From: Actinomadura rayongensis | Lineage (GTDB): Bacteria; Actinomycetota; Actinomycetes; Streptosporangiales; Streptosporangiaceae | Assembly: GCF_009831215.1 (NCBI RefSeq) | Contig: NZ_WUTW01000002.1 | Span: 1,146,905-1,210,904 of the forward strand | Reading direction: 5' to 3' | DNA length: 64,000 nucleotides | In this document: piece by piece, positions 7,162 through 14,705 of the stretch | Layout: every line of letters begins with the position of its first letter | How positions within the stretch are numbered: the stretch's first letter is position 1 | Program-made: the position numbers and the translations under genes | Notes under the pieces: generated by a model | Database searches by the model: none | What the model was told of the DNA's origin: nothing | What the model saw: only the letters and a program-made list of their open reading frames with translations

Positions 7162-7980
7162 TTGATTCCACCATCGAACACATTTGAGCGTGCGGTCTGG
7201 CTTGAAATGCGGCTCAATGACCGTGACTTGTCGATTCTCGAAACCGTTTACCGGCTCGGATTGGTAACCGGTTCGCAAATCGAGCGACTGTACTTCTCCG
7301 GCATGGCCAGCCGATTCACGGTGCGCAAGCGGGTCATGCACCGGCTTGTGGAAAGCCGTGCGCTCGTCATTCTTCCGCGACGTGTTGGGGGAAACTTCGG
7401 CGGAAGCAGTCCGGCGATTTACGCGATTGACCCGGCCGGTTCGATGCTCATTCGGACCATTCACGGGATCCCGGAAAGGCAAAAGAAGGTGATCGGAGGA
7501 CGTGTTTCACCGCGTCTGCACTCGCATATTCTGGCCGTTTCGGAAATTTACGTGCAGCTCATCGAGTCGTCCCGGAGACTGCCGTTCGCAGTCGCGGAGT
7601 TCCAAACCGAGCCGGAATCCTGGTGGACCACCGATCTCGGTGACGTCGTCAAGCCCGACGCCTATGCGGCCCTTGTCAGGCGCAATCACCAGGTCACGGA
7701 TCACTGGTGGATTGAGGTCGATCGAGGCACGGAAGGCGTTCCTGTCCTACAAGAGAAGATGCGCAATTATCTGCGCATTGCGCAGTCCGACGCCACCGGT
7801 CCGGGCGGCGTTATTCCGCGTGTCCTCTTCTCTACTCCCGACAATCGACGCACGGGAGCACTCACCCGTGCGGCGCGCGAATTCCCGGCCCCTGCTGACC
7901 GGCTTTTCGTGATCTGCTCCCAAGGTCTGGCGACGGTAGACGGACTAACGCGCGACCTTTTCCGGGACGACGAACAATGA
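7162..7980 (+). CDS. Replication-relaxation family protein
   Basis: 272 residues from TTG at 7162, with AAGGGACGG 6 bases upstream. The N-terminal half is a winged helix-turn-helix (LNDRDLSILETVYRLGLVTG, QIERLYF, VRKRVMHRLVESRALVILPR) as in the replication-relaxation family (PF13814), and the C-terminal half has KPDAYAAL and then HWWIEVDRGTE, an acidic motif spacing reminiscent of nuclease folds (my inference). Members accompany TraG-like ATPases in actinobacterial plasmids and integrative elements and are proposed to act in initiation of replication or strand relaxation. In the absence of any other relaxase or initiator here, it is the main candidate for both roles. Confidence 0.8.
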   Translation: MIPPSNTFERAVWLEMRLNDRDLSILETVYRLGLVTGSQIERLYFSGMASRFTVRKRVMHRLVESRALVILPRRVGGNFGGSSPAIYAIDPAGSMLIRTIHGIPERQKKVIGGRVSPRLHSHILAVSEIYVQLIESSRRLPFAVAEFQTEPESWWTTDLGDVVKPDAYAALVRRNHQVTDHWWIEVDRGTEGVPVLQEKMRNYLRIAQSDATGPGGVIPRVLFSTPDNRRTGALTRAAREFPAPADRLFVICSQGLATVDGLTRDLFRDDEQ

Positions 7981-8444
7981 CACGCTTTCCGGCTGCGATC
8001 GTCGCCGGTTGGTCGGCGGCGCTGGCCGTAACCTATGCGCTCGCCGCACTCGCGGCCGTTCAGTTCCCGATTTTCACGGACGCATTCGACTCGCCGCACC
8101 GCCCGATCGTTCCCGTCCTGTCGGCAACGCTGGCCGCATGGGTCGCGCAAACGTCTGCTGAAATCGGCCTCGCGCTCGCGCGTCCGGCTCAGTACCCGGA
8201 CTACGGCGCTTTCACGTGGCTCGTCTCACCGGCTTTCGAGTGGCTGCGCGGACCCACCTTCCGCCGCTACATCTCAACCATCCTGTTCATCCTGCCGTTG
8301 AGCACGTTCCCCGCTGTTGTCTTCCTTGGGGCAACGACGATTCCCGAATGGCTCTGGATCGGCATAGCGTCGTTCGCCGCTACCGGTCACATACTCGCCG
8401 CAGTGCGCCAAGCACAGAAATGGAAGGTCTTCGATGAAAGGTAA
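7977..8444 (+). CDS. Hypothetical membrane protein of the element
   Basis: 155 residues with about four hydrophobic segments (near residues 5-28, 42-62, 98-118 and 122-143) and a short basic end. No family recognised. It overlaps the replication-relaxation gene by ATGA (7977-7980) and is itself overlapped by the next gene, so it belongs to the transfer operon. Possibly a channel or mating-pair component; inference from context only. Confidence 0.65.
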   Translation: MTRFPAAIVAGWSAALAVTYALAALAAVQFPIFTDAFDSPHRPIVPVLSATLAAWVAQTSAEIGLALARPAQYPDYGAFTWLVSPAFEWLRGPTFRRYISTILFILPLSTFPAVVFLGATTIPEWLWIGIASFAATGHILAAVRQAQKWKVFDER

Positions 8445-8739
8445 CTCCCTGTCCGCCGCGCTCACCGAAACACAGTTTCAGCGTTTCGTGACTCCGACAA
8501 TCGTCTCAGTCCTGTACCGCGTGACGCGCATTACGGCGGCTCTGTGGGTCAGCATCCTTCTTGCCGTCATCATCGCTTTTCGCTCGTGGCTCGGACCGGT
8601 CGCAACGGCGGCATTCGTCACGCTTCTTCCGCTCGGGTGGATCGTCTTCGTTATGGCCGTGCGCGTTGCGCTTGAAGCGGTGGCAATTGGATTTGCGATT
8701 CACGCGGAAATCCAGCGGATCAACCCGGAAAAGGAGTAG
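8434..8739 (+). CDS. DUF4282 membrane protein
   Basis: 101 residues. The sequence FQRFVTPTIVSVLYRVTRIT followed by two long hydrophobic helices and RVALEAVAIGFAIHAEIQRI matches the DUF4282 layout: F..FVTP.I...LY, two transmembrane helices, and a closing RV.LE....F.I.E. These small membrane proteins are widespread and of unknown role. The start overlaps the previous gene by 11 bp, and AAAGG-type spacing is inside that gene. It sits in the same rightward operon as the coupling ATPase. Confidence 0.75.
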   Translation: MKGNSLSAALTETQFQRFVTPTIVSVLYRVTRITAALWVSILLAVIIAFRSWLGPVATAAFVTLLPLGWIVFVMAVRVALEAVAIGFAIHAEIQRINPEKE

Positions 8740-8741
8740 CC

Positions 8742-9491
8742 ATGTCACCACGTAGACGCCTAGGGGTCGCGTTCGCCCCGGCGGTCGTCCTGGCGGTCGT
8801 CCTGGCGGCGTCCGCGTGCGGAGGGAGTCACCAGCCGCCCGGCCGGTTCTCACCCGTCTTGCCGACCGGCCCCAGCTCTGTGCGGCCGTCCACGGGCAGC
8901 ACAGCGCCGTGCGCGCCAGTCGGCAACGGCGCGGGATGCGCCGCGAACGGTCAACGCCTGCGGGATGTCCTGCGTCTCATGCTCACCCGTGCCGACGTGT
9001 CCCGACGCGACTTGCCGGACTACCGCGCCGAGACCGACAGCGCGCGAGTTGACGCGCTGTGCGGATGGACCGACGACGCGCCTACCGGAGTCCATGCCGG
9101 AGAACTTCGGGTCTTCGGCCAGCGCTGGAACGACTACATTCGGGGAATGGGCAGCGACTTGCGCCGTTCCCTCTATCAGTCCGCACTTGAATTCGAGACC
9201 ACCGAAAAAGCCGCCGCATACTTCGACCAGATTTCCAGAAATTGCAAGGCAGCGGCCGGCAAAAATGGGACCCTAAAATTCGGCTGGAAGTATTTTCGCC
9301 GGGTCGAATCATTGGGATGCACGAAAGGCGGAACGTGCGAAAAAGTCTCTTACGTCCTCACGCGCGGACCGCTCATGCTCACCATGACTTTCGCGGAAGT
9401 CTCATCCGGTCCGCACCACGAAAGCCCGCAGAAAACCTGGCAGCGCGCCGACCGATACTTTGCGACCATCACGGGGAGAATTCATGACTGA
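8742..9491 (+). CDS. Secreted lipoprotein of the element
   Basis: 249 residues with AAGGAG 6 bases before the ATG. A basic lead (SPRRR), a hydrophobic segment and ASACGG give a lipoprotein signal with the lipidated cysteine near residue 26 (position -3 is Ala rather than the usual Leu). A Pro/Ser/Thr linker follows, then a globular part with several cysteines and a C-terminal KTWQRADRYFATITGRI. Family not recognised. A surface lipoprotein within a transfer operon could serve in mating-pair contact or entry exclusion (inference). Confidence 0.7.
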   Translation: MSPRRRLGVAFAPAVVLAVVLAASACGGSHQPPGRFSPVLPTGPSSVRPSTGSTAPCAPVGNGAGCAANGQRLRDVLRLMLTRADVSRRDLPDYRAETDSARVDALCGWTDDAPTGVHAGELRVFGQRWNDYIRGMGSDLRRSLYQSALEFETTEKAAAYFDQISRNCKAAAGKNGTLKFGWKYFRRVESLGCTKGGTCEKVSYVLTRGPLMLTMTFAEVSSGPHHESPQKTWQRADRYFATITGRIHD

Positions 9492-9735
9492 CCGGCACGA
9501 CCCAGACAGCATTTCAGGCGAACCCACCGACGACGCGACAAGCGAACTCCGCGTCTTCACGGTCTTGGAGGTTGCCGAACTTCTCGGCGTTTCGAGGGAT
9601 ACCGTTTTCGCGCTGCTGCGTACGGGTGAACTCCGCTCCATCCGTATCCGGGAGCGCGGACGGCGTGTGACGCACGGCCAGTTGCGCGCCTACCTCAAGC
9701 GCCAGGAAGACGGTGCAGACAGCGACAGCGCCTAG
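9484..9735 (+). CDS. xis: Excisionase (MerR-like helix-turn-helix)
   Basis: 83 residues from the ATG at 9484, which overlaps the end of the lipoprotein gene. The core FTVLEVAELLGVSRDTVFALLRTGELRSIRI, then GRRVTHGQLRAYL is the excisionase/BldC-type winged helix (Asn-less variant). Excisionases bend attachment-site DNA and bias the integrase toward excision. It points toward the integrase, which is convergent, with a strong hairpin between them. Linking xis to the transfer operon while int is separately expressed would couple excision to transfer. Confidence 0.82.
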   Translation: MTDRHDPDSISGEPTDDATSELRVFTVLEVAELLGVSRDTVFALLRTGELRSIRIRERGRRVTHGQLRAYLKRQEDGADSDSA

Positions 9736-9799
9736 CGCTCTCTCAGAGCCTCGCGCAGCGCGTCCCGCGTGAGACTCCCTAAGCCGTCGTGGAAGGACG

Positions 9800-9836
9800 C
9801 AGAAACGCCCCTGACGAACCGTCAGGGGCGTTTCTG
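9800..9836. terminator. Bidirectional terminator between xis and int
   Basis: CAGAAACGCCCCTGAC (9800-9815) and GTCAGGGGCGTTTCTG (9821-9836) form a perfect 16-bp stem with a 5-base loop. The A- and T-bearing ends give a U-run in either direction, so it can end both the rightward xis operon and the leftward int transcript. Confidence 0.9.
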
Positions 9837-9844
9837 TGCGCTGC

Positions 9845-11002
9845 CTACGCCGCTAGGCCGTGCGCAGCCTGAGCGAACACAGCGTCGATCACGCTTGCCG
9901 ACTGCTGGTGAACCGGTGCGAGAACCTTGCGGTAATGACGCTCAAGCGTCTTGAGCGTGTGCCCGCACATGTCCGCGATAATCTCGCGCGCGATGCCGTG
10001 ATGGCTCATCACAGAAACGAACGTGGTGCGCGTCTCGCGTAGCGTCCACTCGGCAGGGTTGGCGATACCGGCCGCAGCGATCAAGGCGCGAAACTCATGC
10101 CGCGCGGTCAAGGCGGTGTAGGCGCTTCCATCGGGGCGCGTGAACACCGGCGTTTCCTTTGACACGATTTGGCCGCGCGCGGCGAACTCCGCGCGCTGGA
10201 CCTTCCGCCAATCCATGAGAGCGGTAACGGAAACTCCGCCGAGCGTCAGCCCTCGGCGGCTGTTCTCCGTCTTAAGCTTCCCATCGGTTCGCGCAGCGCG
10301 CTCGACATAAACCGTGGGTTCTTCCGAGTCCAGATCCAGCCATTCCCACGTCAGTCCGTTCAGCTCATCAATCCGAAGCCCGGACGTGAGCGCCAACGCC
10401 AGATACCCGCCGAACCGCTGGTGCGGAGACAGGCACGTCTTGAGGATCGAGTCCGTCTGAGCCACGCTGAAAGACTTGCTTTCGCGCAACCCATCTTTCG
10501 TTCCCTGCGGACGCGCGACAGGAAGGCTCACGTTCTCCTTGACGTACCGGTACACGATGGCGCGATTGATCGCTTTCGTCAGTAGCGCGTGAACCTTGCG
10601 CAAGGATTCGGGGCAAAGCTGCGTGGCCATCTCCACAAGCCACACAGACACGTGCAGAGGCTCAAGGTCCTTAATTTTGATCGCACCGATTTTCGATACG
10701 TGAGTCTTGACGAAACTTCGGTAACTCCGGATCGTCCGGGGCGCCTTCCCTCCGCGCTCCAGTTCATCTACGTATTCGGTGACTACCCGGAGAACGGTAA
10801 CCGATCGGTCGGTGGCGACCTTGTCATCAATGTCTTTGGCAAGCTTCGCAAGCTTGTCCTTCACAACGGCCTTAGTGGGACCCTTGCGCTTGGGACGGTT
10901 CCGCGTGCCGTCGGCCTTCAACCCCAGATCAAGGACGCCGGTGAAGCCCTTGCCCTCCGGGTAGATGCTGGCCTTGTAGCCGTTCACGAGTAGAGTACTC
11001 AT
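9845..11002 (-). CDS. int: Tyrosine site-specific integrase
   Basis: 385 residues with the three parts of phage-type integrases: N-terminal arm-binding region (about 1-70), SAM-like core-binding domain (about 70-160) and catalytic domain. Catalytic features visible are TSGLRIDE (first Arg), LRETRTTFVSVM (second Arg, in an RxxR form rather than HxxR), CGHTLKTLERHYRKV (His and nucleophile Tyr). This pattern matches Streptomyces integrative-element integrases (RELRHSFVSLL...GH....VYRH). The ATG at 11002 is used. The gene is the rightmost of the element and transcribed inward, which is unusual as most such integrases read toward the nearest attachment site. Confidence 0.93.
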   Translation of the reverse strand: MSTLLVNGYKASIYPEGKGFTGVLDLGLKADGTRNRPKRKGPTKAVVKDKLAKLAKDIDDKVATDRSVTVLRVVTEYVDELERGGKAPRTIRSYRSFVKTHVSKIGAIKIKDLEPLHVSVWLVEMATQLCPESLRKVHALLTKAINRAIVYRYVKENVSLPVARPQGTKDGLRESKSFSVAQTDSILKTCLSPHQRFGGYLALALTSGLRIDELNGLTWEWLDLDSEEPTVYVERAARTDGKLKTENSRRGLTLGGVSVTALMDWRKVQRAEFAARGQIVSKETPVFTRPDGSAYTALTARHEFRALIAAAGIANPAEWTLRETRTTFVSVMSHHGIAREIIADMCGHTLKTLERHYRKVLAPVHQQSASVIDAVFAQAAHGLAA

Positions 11003-11304
11003 CAGACGCCACCAGTCCTTCCACGACGCGGTGTGTGTCAGGAAGGGTCGGACGTTCCAGCGTCCGGCCCTTCCGCCTGTTGAGAGCCTTCGAGAGCTAG
11101 AACGGCCTTGCGACTCCGGGCGTTCCGGGACCCATGATCATGGCTCCCGTGATGGCTCTCTCAGCACTCATCTTCTGTTGTTCCCCCAGGTCATCCGGGG
11201 GTACCCACGGTAGCCGCGCTACCGGCCCGGTGGGGATGTCGCGGTCGACCCCGTCCGGGCGGTCTTGATGCACTGGGAATCCGCCGAACCGCAGGAGGAA
11301 CGCC
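11003..11304. other. Gene-free right junction of the integrative element
   Basis: About 300 bp upstream of int with no convincing gene. It contains a long dyad at 11041-11074, the palindrome CATGATCATG near 11133, and TGGCTCCCGTGATGGCTCTC at 11141-11160, which resembles the left-end string at 920-940. GC content climbs back to chromosomal levels after about 11180, so the right attachment site probably lies here. Confidence 0.4.
11041..11074. repeat. Inverted repeat upstream of the integrase gene
   Basis: GGAAGGGTCGGACG (11041-11054) pairs with CGTCCGGCCCTTCC (11061-11074), 13 of 14 positions, around TTCCAG. It lies 38 bp upstream of the int start. It could be an Int/Xis arm site, an int operator, or a terminator for chromosomal readthrough; not followed by a T-run. 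Confidence 0.6.
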
Positions 11305-11505
11305 ATGACCGCACCGTCCACCCCGCCGCGCCGCCGCGGCCGTCACCTGGACGGCGCCGCGCTCGCGGGCGGGCTCGCCGCCATCGTCGCGCCCGACCTC
11401 GGCGCCGCCCGCTGCCACGCCTGCGGCGAGGACGGCATCCGCGCCGCCGCGCCGTTGCGCGCCGACGCGCGCCACTGCCCGTCCTGCGGCGCGCCCCGCC
11501 CCTAG
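11305..11505 (+). CDS. Small zinc-ribbon protein
   Basis: 66 residues with a strong AGGAGG 6 bases before the ATG. The N-terminus is basic and Pro-rich; two CxxC knuckles, CHAC and CPSC, are 22 residues apart and would make a rubredoxin-like zinc ribbon. Codon use is chromosomal (very GC-rich). No named family is recognised. First chromosomal gene right of the element, convergent with the HTH gene at 11536-11811. Confidence 0.65.
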   Translation: MTAPSTPPRRRGRHLDGAALAGGLAAIVAPDLGAARCHACGEDGIRAAAPLRADARHCPSCGAPRP

Positions 11506-11535
11506 CCGCCGACCGGACCGCCGGCGGGCGTGCCG

Positions 11536-11811
11536 CTACTCGGTGTGGCGGGCGGCGCCCGCGCGGGCGCGGCGCTGGGCCTGGCCGCCCGCGCCCTTCT
11601 TCGGCGCGTCCGAGGCCGCCGGGTCCTCCCAGGGGCGGCGCAGGCACTGCCGGACGGCCTCCCACGAGTAGCGGAAGTCCTTGCCGGTCTTGAGCGCGGG
11701 GAGCTGACCGGCGTTGGCCATCCGCCGCACCGTCTGCGGGGACAGGGCGAGTCTGGCCGCCAGCTCGGCGGTGGTGAGCACGTCGGGGTCGCGGGCGGGC
11801 GGCTCGGTCAT
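11536..11811 (-). CDS. MerR/excisionase-like helix-turn-helix protein
   Basis: 91 residues from the ATG at 11811, with CAGGAG 7 bases upstream. The core VLTTAELAARLALSPQTVRRMANAGQLPALKT then FRYSWEAVRQCL is a BldC/excisionase-type winged helix-turn-helix; the C-terminus is basic and Ala/Arg-rich. Longer in-frame starts exist up to 12126 but read through a neighbouring gene. Could be a transcription regulator or a leftover excisionase; it is close to the element boundary, but its base composition is that of the chromosome, so I treat it as chromosomal. Confidence 0.75.
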   Translation of the reverse strand: MTEPPARDPDVLTTAELAARLALSPQTVRRMANAGQLPALKTGKDFRYSWEAVRQCLRRPWEDPAASDAPKKGAGGQAQRRARAGAARHTE

Positions 11812-11978
11812 GCGGAACTCCTGGCCTCGGGAGGCGTCGTCCGGCGGGGGACGGCCGGGGCGGACGACGGTCGTGCGCTCCGCCATCTTGCCACGCAGCG
11901 TGACCGAATGACAACCCTTCGTCGGGTGACGGGGGATGTCCAGCGGTTTCACCGTTCCGTCGCCGCCCGCCCGGGAGC

Positions 11979-12680
11979 CTAACCGCGTTCCGGGACGACC
12001 TGTTCGGACCGGTCGCGCTTGGTGTAGAGGTCCCAGTAGTGGTCGGCCAGGTCCTCCGGTGCGACGACCGGCCCGCCGCGCCCGTGCTCGGCCGCGGCCC
12101 GGTGCGCGGCGCTGCCCTCGATCCACGCGCCGATCGTCAGCGTCCCCGCGTAGACGCCCTGGTCGGCGAGTTCGGCGTGCAGCGACTGGATCCAGTTGCG
12201 CGCCGCCGCCATGACCGGCCCGACGCCGCTCATGCCGGGCGCGCCGGCCAGCGCGGACACGCCCTGGGCCAGCAGGAACGCGCCGTCGCCGCGCGCGACC
12301 ATCCCCGGGACGACGGCGCGGGCGACCTCGACGGGCGTGTAGAGGTGCAGGTCCATGAGGCCGCGCAGCGTCGCGGCGGCGAGCCCGGCGGCGGGGGCGA
12401 ACGGCGGGGCGGAGCCGATGGGGGCGTACTCCACGACGTCGATGGGCCCGAGCCGTCCGGTGATCGCGTCGACGAGCGCGGGGACGCCCGCGGGCTCGGC
12501 GAGGTCGGCGGGGAACGCGGCGGCGCGGATCCCCTCCTGGTCCAGGATCTCGACCAGGGCGCCGAGGGGTTCGGGGCGGCGGCCGACGAGCGCGACGTCG
12601 AACCCCTCGCGGCCGAACCGGCGGGCCGTGGCGGCGCCGAGGCCGGGTCCGGCGCCGAGCACGGCGATGGTCTTGGGCAT
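11979..12680 (-). CDS. SDR-family protein lacking the catalytic Tyr and Lys
   Basis: 233 residues with a Rossmann start IAVLGAGPGLGAATARRFG, so NAD(P) binding is likely. In the region where SDR enzymes carry YxxxK, alignment by the downstream LHAEL motif places Val and Met (sequence GVGPVMAAARNWIQSLHAEL). The usual proton donor pair is therefore missing. It may bind cofactor without classical dehydrogenase chemistry, or act as a redox/metabolite sensor. GGGAG 5 bases upstream supports the ATG at 12680. Divergent from a TetR regulator with palindromic sites between them, which almost certainly controls it. Confidence 0.82.
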   Translation of the reverse strand: MPKTIAVLGAGPGLGAATARRFGREGFDVALVGRRPEPLGALVEILDQEGIRAAAFPADLAEPAGVPALVDAITGRLGPIDVVEYAPIGSAPPFAPAAGLAAATLRGLMDLHLYTPVEVARAVVPGMVARGDGAFLLAQGVSALAGAPGMSGVGPVMAAARNWIQSLHAELADQGVYAGTLTIGAWIEGSAAHRAAAEHGRGGPVVAPEDLADHYWDLYTKRDRSEQVVPERG

Positions 12681-12693
12681 GGGGGACTCCCGG

Positions 12694-12753
12694 TAAGTTG
12701 ATGGAACCGTCAAGTTCGACGGTAGCAGCTAATTTGAGACGACCATCAAGTTA
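12694..12753. promoter_or_regulatory. TetR operator region: nested inverted repeats
   Basis: TAAGTTGATGG (12694-12704) is inverted as CCATCAAGTTA (12743-12753), 10 of 11 positions. Inside it ACCGTC/GACGGT (12706-12711 and 12718-12723) forms a perfect 6-bp dyad around AAGTTC. The AAGTT core recurs in all three. The whole lies between the divergent SDR and TetR starts and is the expected TetR operator. Confidence 0.65.
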
Positions 12754-12763
12754 TGGGGGGCCG

Positions 12764-13408
12764 ATGACCGCCAAGCCGCGCCTGCGCGCGGACGCGCAGC
12801 GCAGCGTCGCCAAGCTCACCGCCGCCGCGGTCGAGCTGTTCTCCGAACGCGGCCTGGACTGCCCGCTGGAGGAGATCGCCCGCCGCGCCGGGGTGAGCAC
12901 CGGGACGCTCTACCACCGCTTCGGGACGCGCGAGGCGCTGATCGACGCGGTCGTGCCGGACGTCGCCGCCGCCAAGCTCGACGCCGTCGTCCGGCACGCC
13001 GAGGAGGGCGCCGAGCCGTGGGACCGGTTCGTCCGGTACGTGGAGGGCATCGGGGCGCTGATGGCCGACGACCCCGCGCTCGGCGACGTCGTCACCCGCC
13101 GCTTCGCCGACACGCCCCGGCTCGCGGCCGTCTGCGCGGAATCCTTCGCGCGCGGCCACGCGTTCGCGGCGGCGGCGCGGGCGGACGGGTCGCTGCGCGC
13201 CGACTTCAGCCCGCACGACCTCGTGCTCGTCTTCGAGGCGGTCGCCGCGCAAGCCGCCGCCGTCCGGCACGCCGCGCCGGACGCCTGGCGGCGCGGGCTG
13301 GCGTTCACGCTCGACGGGCTGCGCGCCGCCGCCGCGCGTCCGCTGCCGGTCGGGCCGCTGACCGCCGAGCAGGCCGCCGCGGCGGCCCACCGCGCGGATC
13401 AGAAGTAG
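12764..13408 (+). CDS. TetR/AcrR-family repressor
   Basis: 214 residues. The N-terminal TetR helix-turn-helix is plain: ALV-type helix 1, then LEEIARRAGVSTGTLYHRFG followed by TREALIDAV. The C-terminal ligand domain (about 80-200) is helical and Ala-rich, as in actinobacterial TetR regulators of SDR or transport genes. The ATG at 12764 follows a G-rich ribosome site and starts at the usual distance from the HTH. Divergent from the SDR gene, 83 bp between starts. It overlaps the convergent PLP enzyme gene by 10 bp at the 3-prime end. Confidence 0.9.
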   Translation: MTAKPRLRADAQRSVAKLTAAAVELFSERGLDCPLEEIARRAGVSTGTLYHRFGTREALIDAVVPDVAAAKLDAVVRHAEEGAEPWDRFVRYVEGIGALMADDPALGDVVTRRFADTPRLAAVCAESFARGHAFAAAARADGSLRADFSPHDLVLVFEAVAAQAAAVRHAAPDAWRRGLAFTLDGLRAAAARPLPVGPLTAEQAAAAAHRADQK

Positions 13409-14601
13409 GTGCGGATGAGGTCCACGACGGTGTAGGCGTCGTCCACGACCGGGATGACCTGCCACTTGTCGAACGCCGTGCACGGGTGGGAGATCCCGAA
13501 GCAGACCAGATCGCCCGGACGGACGCCGTCGCCCGCCACGAACGCGTGGTGGTCGGCCGTGCCGGTGACGCGCAGGCCGTCGGCGGGCTCGGCCGTGCCG
13601 TCCGGACGGCGGACGCGCAGCGGCACGGGCAGCCCGGCGTCGTAGGGCGCCTCCCGCTTGCCCATCCCGACGATCGCGAGGCCCGGTTCGGGCACGGACG
13701 TCACCTGCGCCCACAGTTCCAGCGCCGCGTCCAGCGAGCCGGGGACGCGGTTGAACGGCGTCTTCTCGACATACAGCCCGTGGTCGTGCGACACGTACGC
13801 GCCGCTGCGCAGGACGACCGTGAGGTCGTGCCCGGGCAGCCAGTCGCCGCCGAGCCGGTCCGCGACCAGGTCGAAGTAGGCGCTGCCGCCCGCGCTGACG
13901 ATCACGTGGTCCGGCAGCAGGCCGGCGAGTGCGCAGGTGGCCTCGCGGAGGGCGTCCAGGTAGGCGGCGGCGCCGTCCGGGTCGGTGAACATGCCCTCGT
14001 AGCCGGACACGCCGGCCAGCTCGGTGCCGGGCGCGTCCACGACGGCCCGCGCCACCTTCGTCAGCTCGGCGACGGTCCGGCAGCCGGTGCGCCCGTCCGC
14101 GTGGCCCAGCTCGACCAGGACGCGGAACGGGCGCGGCCCGGCGGCGTCCGCCAGCGCGGCGACGCCGTCCAGCGAGTCGGCGTAGAGCAGCACGTCGAAG
14201 CCGTCGGCGATCTCGGCGGCGAGCCAGCGCAGCGCGGTCGGGTCCAGCAGTTCGTTGGCGAGCAGGACGCGCGGCACCCCGAACCGCCGGTAGGCGAGCA
14301 CCTGGTTCGCGGTGGCGGCCGTGATGCCCCACGCGCCCGCGCGGAGCTGCGCGGCGAACACCGACGGCGCCATCGTCGTCTTGCCGTGCGGCGCGAACGC
14401 CAGGCCGTGCCGGTCGGCGAACGCGGCGAGCGTCGCGATGTTGCGGTCCAGCGCGGCGCGGCGCGCGACCAGGACCGGCCAGGTGAACGGGCCGCCGAAC
14501 AGGGGGTGGCGGGCGGCGGCGAACGCGGACGCGGCGACCGGGCCGCCCGGAAGCCAGAGGCCCTTGGTCCGCCAGTCCACGACCTCGTCGGGGATGTCCA
14601 C
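13399..14601 (-). CDS. PLP fold-type III D-amino acid deaminase/aldolase-like enzyme
   Basis: 400 residues from the GTG at 14601, with GGAGG 6 bases upstream. The alanine-racemase-like barrel begins with FTWPVLVARRAALDRNIATL and carries PHGKTTMAP, whose Lys binds PLP. The C-terminal domain has GTADHHAFV and FGISHPCTAFDKW, the His/Cys pair that binds metal in D-threonine aldolase and D-serine dehydratase. This family is commonly labelled amino acid deaminase. It likely acts on D-serine, D-threonine or a related D-hydroxy amino acid; exact substrate not determinable. Divergent from the DUF1266 gene. Confidence 0.85.
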   Translation of the reverse strand: MDIPDEVVDWRTKGLWLPGGPVAASAFAAARHPLFGGPFTWPVLVARRAALDRNIATLAAFADRHGLAFAPHGKTTMAPSVFAAQLRAGAWGITAATANQVLAYRRFGVPRVLLANELLDPTALRWLAAEIADGFDVLLYADSLDGVAALADAAGPRPFRVLVELGHADGRTGCRTVAELTKVARAVVDAPGTELAGVSGYEGMFTDPDGAAAYLDALREATCALAGLLPDHVIVSAGGSAYFDLVADRLGGDWLPGHDLTVVLRSGAYVSHDHGLYVEKTPFNRVPGSLDAALELWAQVTSVPEPGLAIVGMGKREAPYDAGLPVPLRVRRPDGTAEPADGLRVTGTADHHAFVAGDGVRPGDLVCFGISHPCTAFDKWQVIPVVDDAYTVVDLIRTYF

Positions 14602-14705
14602 CGGGAACCTCCGATCGGTCCGGCGCCGGAAAACCGCCCACCTGGACGCAGCGCCACCGGACGGTAACATTACGGACTTTCGCGACTCTCCGGGAGGCGT
14701 GCCAG

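Larger units (their letters stand above)
920..11160. mobile_element. Compact actinomycete integrative (conjugative) element, about 10 kb
   Basis: The block holds, left to right, small accessory genes, an HTH (Scr1-type)/DUF397 regulator pair, a VirD4/TraG-like coupling ATPase, a replication-relaxation protein, two membrane proteins, a lipoprotein, an excisionase and a tyrosine integrase. Gene content matches actinomycete integrative and conjugative elements. Base composition drops clearly (AT-rich runs such as 2690-3400 and 9230-9300) relative to both flanks. No canonical MOB relaxase, RepSA-like initiator or FtsK/TraB translocase is seen. Ends are approximate: a TGGCTCCC-rich motif at 920-940 and a similar one at 11141-11160 mark where attL/attR might be, but they are not identical, and no tRNA gene is at either end. 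Confidence 0.75.

Noticed and set aside
13018..14667. Rightward 549-codon frame opposite the PLP enzyme
   Set aside because: No family pattern and antisense to a clear enzyme gene with PHGKTT and HHAFV motifs.
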